From assembly GCA_050297855.1 (NCBI GenBank), contig JBNKTC010000001.1:1-64000 (forward strand): a stretch of DNA of 64,000 bases, read 5' to 3'. The position numbers and the translations under genes are program-made. The DNA comes from SZUA-545 sp050297855. Its GTDB lineage: Bacteria > Campylobacterota > Campylobacteria > Campylobacterales > SZUA-545. Positions within the stretch are counted from its first letter, which is position 1. The number at the start of each line of letters is the position of its first letter. The notes below the pieces were generated by a model that was not told the DNA's origin, did no database searches, and was given only the letters and a program-made list of their open reading frames with translations. This document shows, piece after piece, positions 61,723 through 64,000 of this stretch.

Positions 61723-63024
61723 CTACTGCAGGAAAAAGATATTTTCCCTCTCCTGCAATAACGAGACGGCGGTCATACTCTTGAAAGAGTTGGTGCAGAC
61801 AAAGGTGTATCGCCGATCCGGACGGAAGTCGTATTCACCAATAGCACTCAACTCCACATGCTCCGTCTCGACCCCTTCGAGCTTCACGTTCCCCAGGGCG
61901 ATCACGGTAAACGCCCCGTCATTTTTCACCTCATCCAGGGATACCGTCCGTACACCACTCAGCGGGACCTCCCCACCCCGTACGCGATAGATCTCATCGT
62001 ACACGACCCCGTCGATCCGATCGATACCGACACTTCCCAGTTTTTTAATCATGCGCTGCAGGGCTGATACGGGCGAATCGGTGGCCGGCAGGAGCAGGAT
62101 ATAGGCATCTTCCTGTGACAAGACCGAACCGGCGATTAATGCGACGTTGGCCGTGTGCGCGATGTTGATACTCCCCGCTGCATGACGCGCCATAAATGCA
62201 TAGATATCCCGGAAGTCGACGATCTGTCTGCCGCTTTTATACGCCTCCTGCAATGTATAGATGGGGATATCCCGGGCGGCGGGAATATCTCCCGCACCTT
62301 GTAGATTGATCGCACCCATCTTCTTGAAATGGGCGGGCGTATCGATCTTCTGCCCGTCCAGGTAGGCGATAAAACGCTCCCTATCCTCCAGGGCCAGCGC
62401 AAAGGCACGATTGGCCTGCTTTTCAATCCCAAGCGTCGTCAGGAAGGAGTTTTTCAGATCCTTTCCGCACATCGTCCCCCCGCTGTGGGAGGGGCAGACA
62501 ATGATATGATCGGCCAGGGAGCCCAGTTTTCGGCACGAGGCATAGGAGTCTTCCAACAGGGCCTGCTTTGTCGTTTCGCCAAGAAGGTCGGGTCTTCCCA
62601 GGCCGCCGCTGAATAAAAAGTCCCCGCTGAAGAGCAGTTTGTCAATCCCGTCTTCAACTGCGAGGAATGAAACACAAAACGGCGTATGGCCCGGCGTCTC
62701 GAGGACGCTGATCTGCATCGATTCCCCCAGCTGAAGCACATCTCCCTCGGTCACGGCCTGAAAAGGAAAGGCCGCCGGCACGCTGTGATGATAGACGTTT
62801 TCGGCCCCCAGACGGTCGCCGATCAACTTGTGCCCGCTGACAAAATCGGCATGGGGATGGGTGTTGAGGATATATCGAAGCCGCAAACGGTTTTTCCGGA
62901 TGTATTCGATATAGGGTCCTATCACCCGTGAAGGGTCGACAAGGGCGACCTCCCCGGTCGTCTCGCATCCTACGATATAGGATACATGTGCCAGCTCCCG
63001 GTCCTGAAAACTCTCCAAAATCAT
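61723..63024 (-). CDS. MBL-fold hydrolase fused to rhodanese domains (persulfide dioxygenase-like)
   Basis: A 433-residue protein. The N-terminal metallo-beta-lactamase domain (about 1-240) has THPHAD at 55-60, and LETPGHTPFC and LFSGDFLFSGGLGRPD, as in ETHE1-like persulfide dioxygenases. The rest resembles two rhodanese domains. The first (about 262-360) has QIVDFRDIYAFMARHAAGSI but lacks a Cys in the active loop (LLLPATDSP). The second ends with FVCTNSFKSMTA, where a Cys is kept. A role in sulfane sulfur oxidation would suit a sulfur-oxidising host. GAGGAGG before 63024 sets the start. Confidence 0.85.
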   Translation of the reverse strand: MILESFQDRELAHVSYIVGCETTGEVALVDPSRVIGPYIEYIRKNRLRLRYILNTHPHADFVSGHKLIGDRLGAENVYHHSVPAAFPFQAVTEGDVLQLGESMQISVLETPGHTPFCVSFLAVEDGIDKLLFSGDFLFSGGLGRPDLLGETTKQALLEDSYASCRKLGSLADHIIVCPSHSGGTMCGKDLKNSFLTTLGIEKQANRAFALALEDRERFIAYLDGQKIDTPAHFKKMGAINLQGAGDIPAARDIPIYTLQEAYKSGRQIVDFRDIYAFMARHAAGSINIAHTANVALIAGSVLSQEDAYILLLPATDSPVSALQRMIKKLGSVGIDRIDGVVYDEIYRVRGGEVPLSGVRTVSLDEVKNDGAFTVIALGNVKLEGVETEHVELSAIGEYDFRPDRRYTFVCTNSFKSMTAVSLLQERENIFFLQ

Positions 63025-63142
63025 CCCAACCTCCTCTAGCATTAATTAAAATTAATATTCTGTTTAGTATAGCTTATATTTATTTAGTTCATTATCGAGA
63101 GTTTCCAGGAAAGGAGGAGGGAAAGAAGAGAAGAGGGAGGGA

Positions 63143-64000
63143 CTAGTAAGCCAGTCCCGTCGCCTCCTTGATCATAGTCATGTTTTTGACTGCGCCGGTA
63201 CGCGCTTTATGTGCGCCGCTTTTAAGGATATCCCGCACTTCATCCATATTCTGCAGGTAATACTCCCGTTTTTCACGGTACGGCTCATAGTATTTCCAGA
63301 TCACGTCGGCCAGGTAGAGTTTAAAGTGACCGTATCCCTCTTTACCGCTTTTGTAGCGGGTCTGCAGGTCCAAAAGCTCTTCGTCACTTAGAAAAAGTTT
63401 GGCCAGGGCGTAGACATTACAGGTCGTATAGTCTTTGGGGTCTTCAAGCGGTGTGGAGTCAGTGATGATCTGCTTGGCTTTCTTCTCCAGCTGCTTTTTT
63501 GTCGTAAAGATCTCGATCGTATTGCCGTAGGATTTGGACATCTTGGCCCCGTCGATCCCGGGCACCGTCGCCACGTCTTCATCGACGCGGAACTCCGGAA
63601 GCTTGAGGATATCGCCGTACTGGTTGTTAAACTTGATGGCGATATCCCGTGCAATCTCCACGTGCTGGATCTGGTCTTTCCCCACCGGTACCACCTCGGT
63701 ATCAAACAGCAGGATATCCGCCGCCATCAGGACCGGGTAGCTGAAAAGCCCGTGGTTGGCCGAGATCCCCTTGGCCGTCTTGTCTTTATAGCTGTGCGCC
63801 CGTTCCAGCAGGCCCATCGGCGTGAAATTGGAGAGTATCCAGTAGAGCTCCAGTACTTCGGGGATATCACTCTGGACCCAGAAGACCGTCTTCTCCGGAT
63901 CGATCCCCAGGGAGAGGAAGTTGATCGCGGCGTTCAGGGTATTCTCACTGAGCGCCTGACCGTCGCTGAGGCTTGTCATCGCATGGTAGTTGGCGATAAA
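63143..64000 (-). CDS. trpS: Tryptophan-tRNA ligase, C-terminal part
   Basis: The frame is open through the right edge, so only the last 285 residues are present. Class I synthetase signature 2 is clear: DGAKMSKSYGN. Other TrpS segments are GLFSYPVLMAADILLFD and VPVGKDQIQHVEIARDIAIK. It charges tRNA-Trp. The N-terminal HIGH-like motif lies outside the window. Confidence 0.96.
   Translation of the reverse strand, partial: FIANYHAMTSLSDGQALSENTLNAAINFLSLGIDPEKTVFWVQSDIPEVLELYWILSNFTPMGLLERAHSYKDKTAKGISANHGLFSYPVLMAADILLFDTEVVPVGKDQIQHVEIARDIAIKFNNQYGDILKLPEFRVDEDVATVPGIDGAKMSKSYGNTIEIFTTKKQLEKKAKQIITDSTPLEDPKDYTTCNVYALAKLFLSDEELLDLQTRYKSGKEGYGHFKLYLADVIWKYYEPYREKREYYLQNMDEVRDILKSGAHKARTGAVKNMTMIKEATGLAY

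Noticed and set aside
1..64000. CRISPR array, insertion sequences, rRNA operon, phase-variable homopolymer tracts
   Set aside because: No regularly spaced direct repeats, no transposase frames, no rRNA signatures, and no G or C runs of eight or more were noticed by eye.

Overview
The window is chromosomal DNA of a Gram-negative bacterium, most likely a marine or saline, sulfur-oxidising type member of the Campylobacterota (Sulfurimonas/Sulfurovum-like). Pointers are the MlaA-MlaC-RND trio in the Campylobacter order, histidine kinases with the HQWRQPL-type H-box usual in this phylum, a MutS7-type MutS with a C-terminal HNH domain, and extended -10 promoters without strong -35 boxes. The bulk of the DNA is GC-rich by eye and densely packed. 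Several AT-rich patches (about 2940-3240, 27560-28740, 53570-54650) look like later arrivals. No intact tRNA, rRNA, insertion sequence or CRISPR array was seen. The one structural RNA gene found is the SRP RNA.

Layout. 1-2850: end of a secreted protein gene and an OmpR-type regulator plus 7TMR-DISM sensor kinase. 2849-3306: gene-free gap with nested inverted repeats and a tRNA-Asp-like 3' end fragment. 3307-9224: an ectoine/hydroxyectoine operon, ectABCD followed by a membrane-free chemoreceptor-like gene and a sodium:solute symporter, facing a divergent MerR/HspR-like regulator across two tandem palindromes. 9400-20160: small proteins, a receiver protein, an MscS channel with a CorA-like protein, a nitroreductase, a phosphatase, an HTH/coiled-coil protein, a CPA2 antiporter behind a structured leader, a FIST-PAS-PAS-HD-GYP protein, an oxidoreductase and a DUF4386 protein. 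20189-27411: a complete bacterial V-type ATPase operon in the order B-D-I-K-E-DUF2764-A, with rotor residues that suggest Na+ transport. 27685-31385: an AT-rich membrane protein gene and a P2-type cation ATPase. 31461-45508: a 12-gene run with TetR, TolC, adaptor, RND pump, MFS, MlaA, MlaC, MMPL-type RND, patatin, SMR, DUF3187 and a flavoprotein. 45631-50540: YceI/MarR divergent pair, upp, a PAS/GAF kinase, a TRIC-like channel and a small lipoprotein. 50553-53516: mutS7. 53653-60917: YD-repeat lipoprotein, cupin, GlcG-like protein, an unknown exported protein, and an OprD porin/SLC13/DUF455/methyltransferase/NifX-like run. 61009-64000: SRP RNA, a DUF4149 protein, an MBL-rhodanese protein and the 3' part of trpS.

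How it fits together. Much of the window concerns salt and membrane stress: compatible solute synthesis and probable recapture, mechanosensitive release, Na+/H+ antiport, a probable Na+ V-ATPase, a P-type cation pump and a lipid-transport/efflux superoperon. The most unusual points are the ect operon control region and its embedded soluble chemoreceptor, the permuted V-ATPase operon, an acidic motif duplicated between MlaA and the MMPL-type protein of the same operon, the MutS-HNH fusion, and the tRNA-end fragment marking a possible integration scar.
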